Assembly (NCBI GenBank): GCA_964396115.1
Contig: CAYNDL010000016.1
Span: forward strand, 1-20,422
Length of the DNA: 20,422 bases
Direction of reading: 5' to 3'
Origin: CAYNDL01 sp964396115
Lineage (GTDB): Bacteria; Patescibacteriota; Andersenbacteria; UBA10190; CAIZMI01
A program made the position numbers and the translations under genes. Under the pieces are notes generated by a model. That model was not told where the DNA came from and ran no database searches. It saw nothing but the letters and a program-made list of their open reading frames with translations. Shown piece by piece: positions 1 to 5,881 of the stretch (positions within the stretch are counted from its first letter, which is position 1; each line of letters starts with the position of its first letter).

Positions 1-1
1 A

Positions 2-88
2 ATCATCATTATTGGAGTAGCTGCCGCCGTAGTAAATTTTGTAATCGGAGCAATAACAGGGAATATCGGAACGGGCGGGACGATTTAG
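2..88 (+). CDS. C-terminal end of a membrane protein (5' truncated)
   Basis: An open frame enters from the left edge and stops at TAG 86-88. The 28 visible residues begin with an Ile/Val/Ala-rich stretch that could be a transmembrane helix, followed by a short Gly/Thr-rich tail. This looks like the C-terminal helix of a small membrane protein. No motif identifies the family. The downstream hairpin has its T-run on the minus-strand side, so no clear terminator for this gene is visible. The frame and stop are certain; that it is a real gene is likely but rests on only 29 codons. Confidence 0.5.
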   Translation: MIIIGVAAAVVNFVIGAITGNIGTGGTI

Positions 89-95
89 GCACAAG

Positions 96-124
96 AAAAA
101 ACGGCGACCTTGCGATCGCCGTTT
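96..124 (-). terminator. Rho-independent terminator of the SPFH operon
   Basis: Arms ACGGCGA (101-107) and TCGCCGT (116-122) form a 7-bp GC-rich stem, extended by A-T pairs, with an 8-nt loop. Read on the minus strand the hairpin is followed by a T-run (A-run 96-101 on plus). It lies about 30 bases past the stop of the minus-strand gene ending at 153. Confidence 0.85.
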
Positions 125-152
125 CGATGAAACGAACAATTAGCCTGTTTTA

Positions 153-962
153 CTACTGTGCAAAGTAGGAAACCGGTACACCCGGCGTGTACTCGTTCAC
201 GTCCAGCTGTGTCGCGCTCTTCTCGATGTTAACCGTGTAACTGCCGGGACGGATCAGGCTGGTGGAAAAAACCAACTGTCCTTCACGCGGCGTTTGACGG
301 TAGACGGAGAAGGGGCGACCTCTTTCGGTAAACGCTGTTGCCGGTGTATTCAACAAGTGGACGTTTCCGTCCATCTCGCGGACCCCAACACGAAAGTGTT
401 CGATCACTCCTTGAGTGGAGATGTAGTAGCACTCGCGTGGTCGTAGAGGCAGCTGCGTATTGATAAGCTGCTTCGGACTATTGGGACCCCCGACCGTAAA
501 CTTGAGTGTCCACCGGTTGTTACCGTGGGAGATGAGCTGAAAACCATCACCAGCCGGTACCGTTCCCGAAAAAGACGGAATGGTACTTTGTTGTCGGCCA
601 GTCGTGATCTCCTGTCGCACATCACGGATCTCCTTGCGGATATCCTGGAGCACCTCACCGGTTACTTGGCCGCCCTTCTTCACTCCACGGTCGTAGATTT
701 CGGCGGAAGACTTCTTGTAGTCCTCTCGCTTCATAGCGACGATAGGCGGCTGTGAGGACGTCGGTGTCCCGGTCGATGCGGCGTCTTCTTTCTTGTGACT
801 CCTGCTCATCGAAAAGATGGCGAGTGTCACTAAGAGAAGCAATGGGCCGGATGCCATAATGGCCAACCCTGACCATCGCGGCATATTACCGGGGGAGAAT
901 CTCCACCAGAGGACTCCGCCCAGAAATAGGGCGAAGGACAGGAAAACCAAAAAGTAGTACAT
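153..962 (-). CDS. Two-helix membrane protein with DRG/VTG motif, unknown function
   Basis: This 269-aa protein has two N-terminal hydrophobic helices (about residues 3-20 and 33-51). A polar linker, a charged helical segment (about 80-120) and a soluble C-terminal part that looks beta-rich follow. Residues 75-102 contain VAM, then IYDRG (89-93) and VTG (100-102), a pattern shared with the single-pass protein at 2432-3175. The start ATG is preceded by AGGAGG (plus 969-974), which overlaps the TAG stop of the upstream SPFH gene (973-975). The two genes are therefore one operon and probably translationally coupled. A terminator follows. I do not recognise a family; a partner or regulator of the SPFH protein is only an inference from the operon. 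Confidence 0.8.
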   Translation of the reverse strand: MYYFLVFLSFALFLGGVLWWRFSPGNMPRWSGLAIMASGPLLLLVTLAIFSMSRSHKKEDAASTGTPTSSQPPIVAMKREDYKKSSAEIYDRGVKKGGQVTGEVLQDIRKEIRDVRQEITTGRQQSTIPSFSGTVPAGDGFQLISHGNNRWTLKFTVGGPNSPKQLINTQLPLRPRECYYISTQGVIEHFRVGVREMDGNVHLLNTPATAFTERGRPFSVYRQTPREGQLVFSTSLIRPGSYTVNIEKSATQLDVNEYTPGVPVSYFAQ

Positions 963-972
963 GAAGGGCCTC

Positions 973-2145
973 CTATATTGTGATTCTGAGCCTTCTCAAG
1001 AAATTGATGCCCTCGTCCAAGATTCGCTGTCTGGCGTCGGGGGCGAGGCCTTGAGTCATGCTCTCCAACAAATCCATGAAGTTCCTGCCTGATCGAGAGC
1101 CGGTTGCTGTGGCGGTGAGATTAAACAGATCAGTGGGGAAGAGGATAGCCTTTCCACCCTTCGCTGCTTCTCTCAACGTGAGCAACTTTTCTGCAAGCTG
1201 ATTCTGGGCGGTTTCGTCGCCTCCGCCGCCCCTAATCGTTGCAAACAGGATACGGCGGGCTGTTGCCTCACCTTCACCAACGCGTTCGAGCCGGTACTTC
1301 TCTCCGTCTGCCCGGTGCATCGCCGCTCTTGCTTCAATGATCGCCACCTCTTCGTTGTTGATGACAGTCCGAAGAGCATCGGGCAGCTCAACTTTGGGCA
1401 ACGACATCGATATGCATGCGGAGTCGGTGATCCCAGACCGTCGCAACGCCAAGCCGCCAGCTTTTCGGGGATCGAGAAGAGTCTCTTCGATCTCTTTCTC
1501 GATTTTGTTGCGGTCGTTGTAGACATCAACCCAAGTATGGCGGGATGCGACACGTCGCATGGCATCGTCAACTTCCGGCCGGATCAGCTCGACAAGTGCC
1601 GCGCTTACACGGCCGTCGGGCCCAATGGGGGACGGTGCGTTGACTACGGCGGGGGAAAGATGGCTGACGTCCCACTGGAAGTTAACATTTACTTCCAGGT
1701 TCAGTTCAGCCGACCCCACATTCCGTAGTTCCTTCGTCCGTCCTTTTCCTATTCTGGACTTGCCCGGCATCGTTACAACGCGTCCCACTTCTATGGGGAT
1801 CTGCTGCATCGTCATCGGGAAACGGTGGACACGGAAAAAAGGGAAGAGGAGGAACACAATTCCTGTACCGAACAATCCTTTGTCCGGCGGGGAAACAGGA
1901 ATTCGGTTACCGTGACAATCGTCACGCCACCCTCTTTTTTCGTCCTCGGTCAAAGTGACCCCGATTTCCTTCATTAGCTTGCCCAAGAGGACAGGCTTCA
2001 GGCGTTCATTCTCGCGAACAAACATCATTGAAAGGCCGATCTCTCCCAGCCCCATGAAAGTCAGAGCCCAAGACCAGGGGTTAATGAACCCGGCCAAGGC
2101 GGTCATGAGAGTGAGGATAGAGACGACCATAAAAGGGAATACCAT
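973..2145 (-). CDS. SPFH/band-7 (stomatin-like) membrane protein
   Basis: This 390-aa protein has hydrophobic segments near the N-terminus (about 2-43) and around residues 90-104. A band-7 like domain follows (about 110-260: PIEVGRVVTMPGK, NVNFQWDV, PEVDDAMRRV, LLDPRKAGGLALRRSGI). An Ala/Glu/Arg-rich coiled coil spans about 265-300 (EARAAMHRADGEKYRLERV), and then a C-terminal tail. Domain followed by an EARA-type coiled coil is typical of stomatin/prohibitin/flotillin proteins, which oligomerise on membranes and scaffold proteases or lipid domains. The start ATG has AAGGAA about 9 bases upstream. It is the first gene of an operon with the two-helix protein, driven by a consensus promoter at 2268-2296. 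The long hydrophobic N-terminus resembles NfeD-partnered SPFH proteins, but no NfeD gene is adjacent. The superfamily is fairly sure; the exact role is unknown. Confidence 0.8.
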   Translation of the reverse strand: MVFPFMVVSILTLMTALAGFINPWSWALTFMGLGEIGLSMMFVRENERLKPVLLGKLMKEIGVTLTEDEKRGWRDDCHGNRIPVSPPDKGLFGTGIVFLLFPFFRVHRFPMTMQQIPIEVGRVVTMPGKSRIGKGRTKELRNVGSAELNLEVNVNFQWDVSHLSPAVVNAPSPIGPDGRVSAALVELIRPEVDDAMRRVASRHTWVDVYNDRNKIEKEIEETLLDPRKAGGLALRRSGITDSACISMSLPKVELPDALRTVINNEEVAIIEARAAMHRADGEKYRLERVGEGEATARRILFATIRGGGGDETAQNQLAEKLLTLREAAKGGKAILFPTDLFNLTATATGSRSGRNFMDLLESMTQGLAPDARQRILDEGINFLRRLRITI

Positions 2146-2267
2146 GAGATGTTTCCTTGTCTAGTAGGTTGTCGAAGTTACAGGGGTTTCTACCGTGAAA
2201 TCGTAGCTAATTAAACTGCGATATCACGAAAGAAATGACTAATAATATACGTTAAAAAGAAGATGGT

Positions 2268-2296
2268 ATTGTATACCTTTTTTGCGATTTTGTCAA
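2268..2296 (-). promoter_or_regulatory. Sigma70-type promoter of the SPFH operon
   Basis: On the minus strand TTGACA (plus 2291-2296) and TACAAT (plus 2268-2273) are separated by exactly 17 bp. A start near 2261 would leave a 5' leader of about 115 nt before the ATG at 2145. Confidence 0.8.
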
Positions 2297-2331
2297 TCGT
2301 ACTGACAAAACAGGTAATTAATAATAAAGTA

Positions 2332-2360
2332 TTGACAAGTTTTATATTTTATGTAAAAAT
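2332..2360 (+). promoter_or_regulatory. Promoter for the single-pass protein gene
   Basis: TTGACA (2332-2337) is followed after 16-17 bp by the AT-rich -10 candidate TAAAAAT (2354-2360), preceded by TG as in an extended -10. It is divergent from the SPFH promoter; the two -35 boxes lie about 36 bp apart and could share regulation. Confidence 0.6.
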
Positions 2361-2431
2361 GTCGGGTTCTTTCGATAACGCATATTGAGCTTACCCAACC
2401 CGTATCCTCTTGTTTAAAGGAATCGAGACTC

Positions 2432-3175
2432 ATGCCTCCGACCGACCCCAACCAGAATCCCCAGAACCCCACGCCGGACCCCAACAATACCCAGGTTCCG
2501 AACAACACGCAGGTGCCGCCGGCCGGCCCGGCCCCCGTCGTCACGCAGACGACGACCGTCCAGAGCGACCCGTCGCAGACCCCACCGAATCCGGCCACTA
2601 CGACCACGACTGATCCGGCGCCCGCCGCTGGGGCGACGGCCACTGCTCCCGCTACCGCTCGTCGTACGAGCGGATGGCTCGGCAAGGCCGTGATGGTCTT
2701 GCTGCTGCTCCTGGTTGTCGCTCTCCTCGGTATCAGCGTGGCCTTCATGCAGGACATGTACGCGCGGCGCAACGCGGCTTCCCAGTCGCAACAGCAACAA
2801 GCGAGCGAGTCGATGATCGTCCCGGCCTCCGGCGCGAAGATCGCGATGGGGAAGGAAACCTACCAACGGGCGGCGGCCACGATCCATGATCGCGGTTATG
2901 CCCAAGGCCTCAAGGTTACCGGGATCGAGATGCTGGACCTCAACAAAGCGATCGAGGTCGGCATGGAAGGTGTACGGAAGTACTCCGCCATCGAATCCGG
3001 GGTTCAGCCTCCACCTGATCCGGTGCAGACCCCCGCGAATCCGGCTGCGCCGGCCACCAAGAAGACTTCGGCAACCTTTCCGAGTGCCTTCAAATCAGTG
3101 GTCGGACAGATGGATCCGAACGCCCTCATTCGGGTCAGCGACCTGACCGCCGCAGTCACCAAGGCGGAAAAGTAG
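2432..3175 (+). CDS. Single-pass membrane protein with Pro/Thr/Asn-rich N-tail and DRG/VTG motif
   Basis: This 247-aa protein begins with about 80 low-complexity residues rich in Pro, Asn, Thr and Ala (repeats such as NNTQVP). One strong transmembrane helix (about 84-106) is flanked by basic residues. A Gln-rich linker, a short conserved-looking domain (about 137-185, with IHDRG at 151-155 and VTG at 162-164) and a Pro/Ala linker with a small C-terminal helix follow. The middle domain matches the protein at 153-962 at about 16 of 38 positions by eye. AAGGAA lies about 10 bases before the ATG. The gene is very GC-rich compared with clpC or pnp. It is monocistronic, with its own promoter and terminator. 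Function unknown; the topology (disordered N-tail inside, motif domain outside) is inferred. Confidence 0.8.
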   Translation: MPPTDPNQNPQNPTPDPNNTQVPNNTQVPPAGPAPVVTQTTTVQSDPSQTPPNPATTTTTDPAPAAGATATAPATARRTSGWLGKAVMVLLLLLVVALLGISVAFMQDMYARRNAASQSQQQQASESMIVPASGAKIAMGKETYQRAAATIHDRGYAQGLKVTGIEMLDLNKAIEVGMEGVRKYSAIESGVQPPPDPVQTPANPAAPATKKTSATFPSAFKSVVGQMDPNALIRVSDLTAAVTKAEK

Positions 3176-3220
3176 CGGCAGGGCTCAGAAGTGTGCGTTT
3201 TTTTGGGTCTAGAACCCAGA

Positions 3221-3249
3221 GACGCGGATGAAAGTCCGCGTCTTTTTTT
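3221..3249 (+). terminator. Rho-independent terminator
   Basis: GACGCGGA (3221-3228) pairs with TCCGCGTC (3235-3242) across a 6-nt loop, followed by a run of T to 3249. A smaller hairpin TGGGT/ACCCA (3204-3218) sits just upstream. It closes the unit of the single-pass protein. Confidence 0.9.
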
Positions 3250-3260
3250 AAAGTTTAATA

Positions 3261-3290
3261 TTGACAGAAACCGGAAAATGGGTACATAAT
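3261..3290 (+). promoter_or_regulatory. Promoter of the secreted Pro/Ala-rich protein
   Basis: TTGACA at 3261-3266 is followed after 16-18 bp by TACATAAT (3283-3290). Its position shows that the in-frame ORF extension back to 3261 cannot be coding, which supports the ATG at 3345. Confidence 0.75.
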
Positions 3291-3344
3291 CTACGTTCTG
3301 CTGTTTTTGCCAGATTGTCATGTCCTTTCCCAGAGGAGCGGTTT

Positions 3345-3935
3345 ATGTTCCGGATTTGGATGGTTGTGAGTGCTTTATTGGTGGTCGCTTCCCCTGCAAT
3401 GGGGCAGCGGTACTACCGGTCAGGCTGTGCGTCCTGTGTCGCGGTCCCCGGCCAACAGGCGGTTTGCACGAACCCGGCGGTGTGCGGAGTGCCGATGGCG
3501 ACGGCCGTCGTTCAGCCGGCACAGCCCGTGCAACCGGCAGCGACGACGGCGCCGAGTACCCTCGCGTGCCCGAAGGAAGTCGCACCTGCGGTCTCTACGG
3601 CGCCTGCGGTAGTGGCTTCTACGCCCGCCGTTACTCCACCGGCAAACTCAACGCCGGCGGCAAAGTCGTCGAAGAGCGATGCGGACGCGATCCCCTCGAT
3701 CAACCCTCTTTTGAACAAGCCGGCTAAGCAGGAACCTCCTGCGGATAAGCCGGCGGCAGCCGAACCGGCTCAGGGGCCCCCGGAGGAATTCGTGCCGAAG
3801 TCCATGGTGGAAGCCGGCCTGAAGGCGGCCTTCCAGAAGGGCATCGCCGCGGAGAAGAAGAAGTACAAGATCCTCTCGAAGAACGAGGTCGACTCGCTGA
3901 TCGAGAAGATCGTCGACGAGATGGACAAGGAATAG
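3345..3935 (+). CDS. Secreted Pro/Ala-rich protein, unknown function
   Basis: With the start at ATG 3345, preceded by AGAGGAG, the product is 196 aa. It begins with a classic signal peptide (MFRIW, hydrophobic core, ASPAMG then QRYY), with likely cleavage near residue 20. The mature start has Cys residues (CASC, then two more), which could form disulfides. A long Pro/Ala/Thr-rich disordered linker follows (about 45-145). The C-terminus is a charged, helical domain (about 150-196) rich in Lys and Glu. It has AFQKGI, faintly similar to the DRG motif of the neighbouring membrane proteins, and LIEKIVDEMDKE. An in-frame extension to 3261 is rejected because it overlaps the promoter. The gene is GC-rich and monocistronic. 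No family is recognised; an extracellular or wall-associated role is inferred only from the signal peptide. Confidence 0.75.
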   Translation: MFRIWMVVSALLVVASPAMGQRYYRSGCASCVAVPGQQAVCTNPAVCGVPMATAVVQPAQPVQPAATTAPSTLACPKEVAPAVSTAPAVVASTPAVTPPANSTPAAKSSKSDADAIPSINPLLNKPAKQEPPADKPAAAEPAQGPPEEFVPKSMVEAGLKAAFQKGIAAEKKKYKILSKNEVDSLIEKIVDEMDKE

Positions 3936-3975
3936 CATCTCGAAGTCCTGACCCGAGAAATCAAGGGAGTGAGGC

Positions 3976-4001
3976 AGACGGGAATAAATCCCGTCTTTTT
4001 T
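3976..4001 (+). terminator. Rho-independent terminator
   Basis: AGACGGGA (3976-3983) and TCCCGTCT (3989-3996) form an 8-bp stem with loop ATAAA, followed by six T residues. It ends the unit of the secreted protein at 3345-3935. Confidence 0.9.
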
Positions 4002-4006
4002 GTATG

Positions 4007-4033
4007 AAAAAACCGGCACGCATGCGTGCCGGT
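4007..4033 (-). terminator. Terminator for the minus-strand secreted protein genes
   Basis: A perfect 22-nt palindrome (4012-4033, half-site ACCGGCACGCA) is followed on the minus strand by a run of T (plus A-run 4007-4012). It lies about 23 bases past the TAG of the gene at 4056-4664, back to back with the plus-strand terminator. Confidence 0.85.
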
Positions 4034-4055
4034 GATCGATCTTGGTTCGAGGCGA

Positions 4056-4664
4056 CTATTCCTCGAATTTCCGGTAGTACTGGAACGTCCCTGTGGCATT
4101 CTCGGGAGCAGCCGGTTGCTGGATGATGTACGTCGGCTGGTTGATTGTGACGTTGACCGGTCGGTCGTCTTCATGAGGCGAAGCGCCGGAGCCCCAGTAG
4201 TACCATGGCCGGGATGGAACGCTGTGAGGAGGCCGGAGAAGGGGAGGTGTCCAACCACCCCAGTAGTTGCCATAGTCACCGGTGTAGTAACTCCAGAACG
4301 GAGCACCGCGATACCAGGGGAAGTACGTTCCTCCCCCAGGAACCCAACCGCCCCAACTGCTGCCGTAATTGCCGGTGTAGTGACTCCACATGGGAGCGCC
4401 CACCCTGTAGGGGACGTAGGTGCCGCCGCGCGAAACAGGTGTGCCGCCGAGGAACGACGGGGTGTGGTGAGGTACAGCTCTCACTGGACTCCCGATGTGG
4501 GTTACACCACTCGGTTTGAAGGAGGGCGCATGCGGGACACTTGGAGGACAGAAGCCGCGAGTCGGTGGATTGAACCTGACCGAGGGCGGGTGTCCAACGG
4601 GTGGTCCCGCGAACAGCGGAACCGCCATTCCAGATGCCAAGATGGTAAGAATGAACAATCGCAC
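4056..4664 (-). CDS. Secreted aromatic-rich protein with a tandem 30-residue repeat
   Basis: The start is GTG at 4662-4664, supported by AGAGGAGA about 8 bases upstream. The 202-aa product begins with a signal peptide (MRLFILTILASGMAVPLFAG, cleavage near residue 20). A Pro/His-rich region follows. Two consecutive repeats at about residues 80-109 and 111-140 each read GGTY..P....AP.WS.YTG.YG..WGGW.P, with 20 of 30 positions identical. The C-terminal part has a beta-like stretch (VNVTINQPTYIIQQP). The Trp/Tyr/Gly-rich repeats suggest a surface or matrix protein, but no known domain is recognised. Its own promoter (4716-4744) overlaps the end of the upstream secreted protein gene. A strong terminator follows. 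Confidence 0.75.
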   Translation of the reverse strand: MRLFILTILASGMAVPLFAGPPVGHPPSVRFNPPTRGFCPPSVPHAPSFKPSGVTHIGSPVRAVPHHTPSFLGGTPVSRGGTYVPYRVGAPMWSHYTGNYGSSWGGWVPGGGTYFPWYRGAPFWSYYTGDYGNYWGGWTPPLLRPPHSVPSRPWYYWGSGASPHEDDRPVNVTINQPTYIIQQPAAPENATGTFQYYRKFEE

Positions 4665-4715
4665 GGGTATTCTCCTCTGAAAAAGCGCCGGTACATCAGG
4701 AACAGGTAACGGCTA

Positions 4716-4744
4716 TTTATACCACGTTTTATACTTTATTTCAA
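4716..4744 (-). promoter_or_regulatory. Promoter of the repeat-containing secreted protein
   Basis: On the minus strand TTGAAA (plus 4739-4744) and TATAAA (plus 4716-4721) are spaced by 17 bp. The -35 box overlaps the TGA stop (4741-4743) of the upstream gene, so the two genes are packed but separately promoted. Confidence 0.75.
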
Positions 4745-5076
4745 GGGGCGAGGGTTGGTAAGAATATCCTCAAAAAGTTAGGTTGCGTTTGCGGCTGTGT
4801 GACTCCGGGAGCAGCTTGGCCAGGAGCGTAGTAGTAGTTAGAAGATCCGACAGGATTATACGGAGTCATTAATCCTGGAGGGTAAGCATAAGCCGGAACG
4901 GGATCCTGAGCATATGCGTACGTTTGTAAGTACCACGTATACATTGGATCGCCTGGTTGCGTTGGCAGATATACGCCATTGTAAAAGATGGCTGCGTGTG
5001 ACAAATGCGGAAGTAACATTGCACCAGCTAGGACCGCGAGTATGAACAGGTATTTATGTAAGCGAGGAAATTTCAT
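4741..5076 (-). CDS. Small secreted Tyr/Pro-rich protein, unknown function
   Basis: This 111-aa protein has a basic N-terminus and a hydrophobic core, then LSHA before AIFYNG, a good signal peptidase I site near residue 28. The mature 83 residues are rich in Tyr, Pro, Gln and Ala (TYAYAQDPVPAYAYPP, SNYYYAPGQ) and look disordered. No clear Shine-Dalgarno precedes the ATG. A minus-strand TTGACA (plus 5108-5113) lies upstream but has only a poor -10 at normal spacing, so the promoter is uncertain. There is no terminator between it and the next minus-strand gene. The signal peptide is the main support for a real gene; no family is recognised. Confidence 0.65.
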   Translation of the reverse strand: MKFPRLHKYLFILAVLAGAMLLPHLSHAAIFYNGVYLPTQPGDPMYTWYLQTYAYAQDPVPAYAYPPGLMTPYNPVGSSNYYYAPGQAAPGVTQPQTQPNFLRIFLPTLAP

Positions 5077-5146
5077 AATATGATAAAAGCATCTTATTGT
5101 GGCGGCTTGTCAATGTAAGTAATTAAACGCACACTTTATTAACTAA

Positions 5147-5227
5147 GGGCACGTGGCGGAACGGTATACGCGCATGGCTTAGGACCATGTGACGCAAGTC
5201 GTGTGGGTTCGATTCCCACCGTGCCCA
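5147..5227 (+). tRNA. tRNA-Leu, anticodon UAG
   Basis: Acceptor strands GGGCACG (5147-5153) and CGTGCCC (5220-5226) pair fully, with discriminator A5227. The D stem is GCG/CGC. The anticodon stem CATGG/CCATG encloses loop CTTAGGA, with anticodon TAG at 5180-5182 (reads CUN Leu codons). The long variable arm with GAC/GTC stem makes it class II, as expected for Leu. The T arm is GTGGG-TTCGATT-CCCAC. CCA is not encoded (ACA follows), so it must be added by a nucleotidyltransferase. Confidence 0.95.
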
Positions 5228-5268
5228 CACAGTAAAAAGGCTGCTTTCAGGCAGCCCTTTTTACTGTG
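5228..5268 (+). terminator. Bidirectional terminator after tRNA-Leu
   Basis: CACAGTAAAAAGGCTGC (5228-5244) pairs with GCAGCCCTTTTTACTGTG (5251-5268) across a short loop, with one bulged C. The GC stem is followed by T5 and on the other strand by A5 read as T5, so it can end transcription in both directions. Confidence 0.85.
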
Positions 5269-5273
5269 TTAGA

Positions 5274-5408
5274 GTGAGCCAACTGCTTGGCTCACGTGTG
5301 GGAATCGAAAGGCGGAGCGTTGCACGAGTTTGTGAAGCAAGGCTAGTGCCGCGAGCCAGGGTCGCTAAATTTTTCCGTCAGGAAAAATATTTGTGACCGA
5401 TTCCCACA
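5274..5408. repeat. Inverted-repeat element with folded interior beside tRNA-Leu
   Basis: A perfect 9-bp hairpin GTGAGCCAA/TTGGCTCAC (5274-5282 and 5287-5295) is followed by an element bounded by TGTGGGAATCG (5297-5307) and CGATTCCCACA (5398-5408), an 11-bp inverted repeat. Inside, GGTCGC and GTGACC close a second hairpin with arms ATTTTTCC/GGAAAAAT around GTCA. GCGG/CCGC and TTGC/GCAA can form another, so the whole would fold as a branched RNA or cruciform. The 10-bp core CGATTCCCAC also occurs in the tRNA T arm (5210-5219). It may be a small mobile repeat, a noncoding RNA or a relic of tRNA-targeted recombination. Confidence 0.5.
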
Positions 5409-5412
5409 GTTC

Positions 5413-5441
5413 TTGAACTTCTAATTAATTAAATATAAATT
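5413..5441 (+). promoter_or_regulatory. Probable promoter of the small protein at 5486
   Basis: TTGAAC (5413-5418) is followed after 15-17 bp by TATAAATT (5434-5441). It lies directly after the inverted-repeat element and about 45 bases before the ATG at 5486. Confidence 0.5.
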
Positions 5442-5485
5442 AGGAATCTGTCCTTTTTGTCTCCCGAAGTCACAGGATACGAATC

Positions 5486-5866
5486 ATGCTGATCCTCACT
5501 ATCCAAGGTATCCCCCAGATGAACGAGGAACTTTTGGCACGTTTCATTAGGGATTTGCAGTTCGGCATTAACAGCATCGCCGAGCTAGGAATCACTCCCA
5601 TGAACGTGACCGTGTTTATGCCGTCGGATAGGGTGCAGGAAGGTCTTGGAGACGAGCTGATATGCACCATTTACTCACTCCCAGACATCACAAAAAACGC
5701 GCTCCGCTTTCGTCTCATGAAGCATGTGTACTGGCTGATCTGCGGCTTTGCAAGAACGAATCTCGAGGAGTGCAAGAAGGTCGCTGTTGTTTTTCCTCCA
5801 ATCAACATCCGCGACCATATGGAAGGAGACCCACATACCTTTTCTGATCAACCCAGCCACGGCTAG
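5486..5866 (+). CDS. Small protein of unknown function (possible tautomerase-like alpha/beta fold)
   Basis: This 126-aa protein is soluble, with no signal peptide. It alternates strand (MLILTIQGIP), helix (about 12-34), strand (NVTVFMPSD), strand (ELICTIYSL), helix (about 67-90) and strand (KVAVVFPPINI). A beta-alpha-beta order like this occurs in the tautomerase/MIF superfamily, but the catalytic N-terminal Pro is absent (the sequence starts MLIL), so this is only a structural guess. A weak Shine-Dalgarno (AGGA) lies about 9 bases before the ATG. Its TAG stop (5864-5866) sits in the loop of the terminator hairpin. It is convergent with the glycosyltransferase gene. Promoter, terminator and composition support a real gene. 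Confidence 0.7.
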   Translation: MLILTIQGIPQMNEELLARFIRDLQFGINSIAELGITPMNVTVFMPSDRVQEGLGDELICTIYSLPDITKNALRFRLMKHVYWLICGFARTNLEECKKVAVVFPPINIRDHMEGDPHTFSDQPSHG

Positions 5867-5881
5867 CTCCGTGGTTTTTTT
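5857..5881 (+). terminator. Terminator overlapping the end of the small gene
   Basis: CCACGG (5857-5862) and CCGTGG (5869-5874) form a stem with loop CTAGCT, followed by seven T. The loop contains the TAG stop (5864-5866) of the gene it ends, and the T-run touches the stop of the convergent gene (5880-5882). Confidence 0.85.

Noticed and set aside
2414..2905. Long antisense ORF opposite the Pro/Thr-rich gene
   Set aside because: A GC-rich shadow frame made of Arg/Gly/Val low complexity; the plus strand has the promoter, ribosome binding site, membrane helix and terminator.
3261..3344. In-frame extension of the secreted protein ORF upstream to 3261
   Set aside because: It covers the TTGACA/TACATAAT promoter and would bury the signal peptide; the ATG at 3345 has a good ribosome binding site.
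5147..5408. Integrated element with direct attL/attR repeats at the tRNA
   Set aside because: Only 10 bp is shared, flanks diverge at once, no integrase is present, and the repeat is mostly inverted. Kept as a hypothesis for the small element only.
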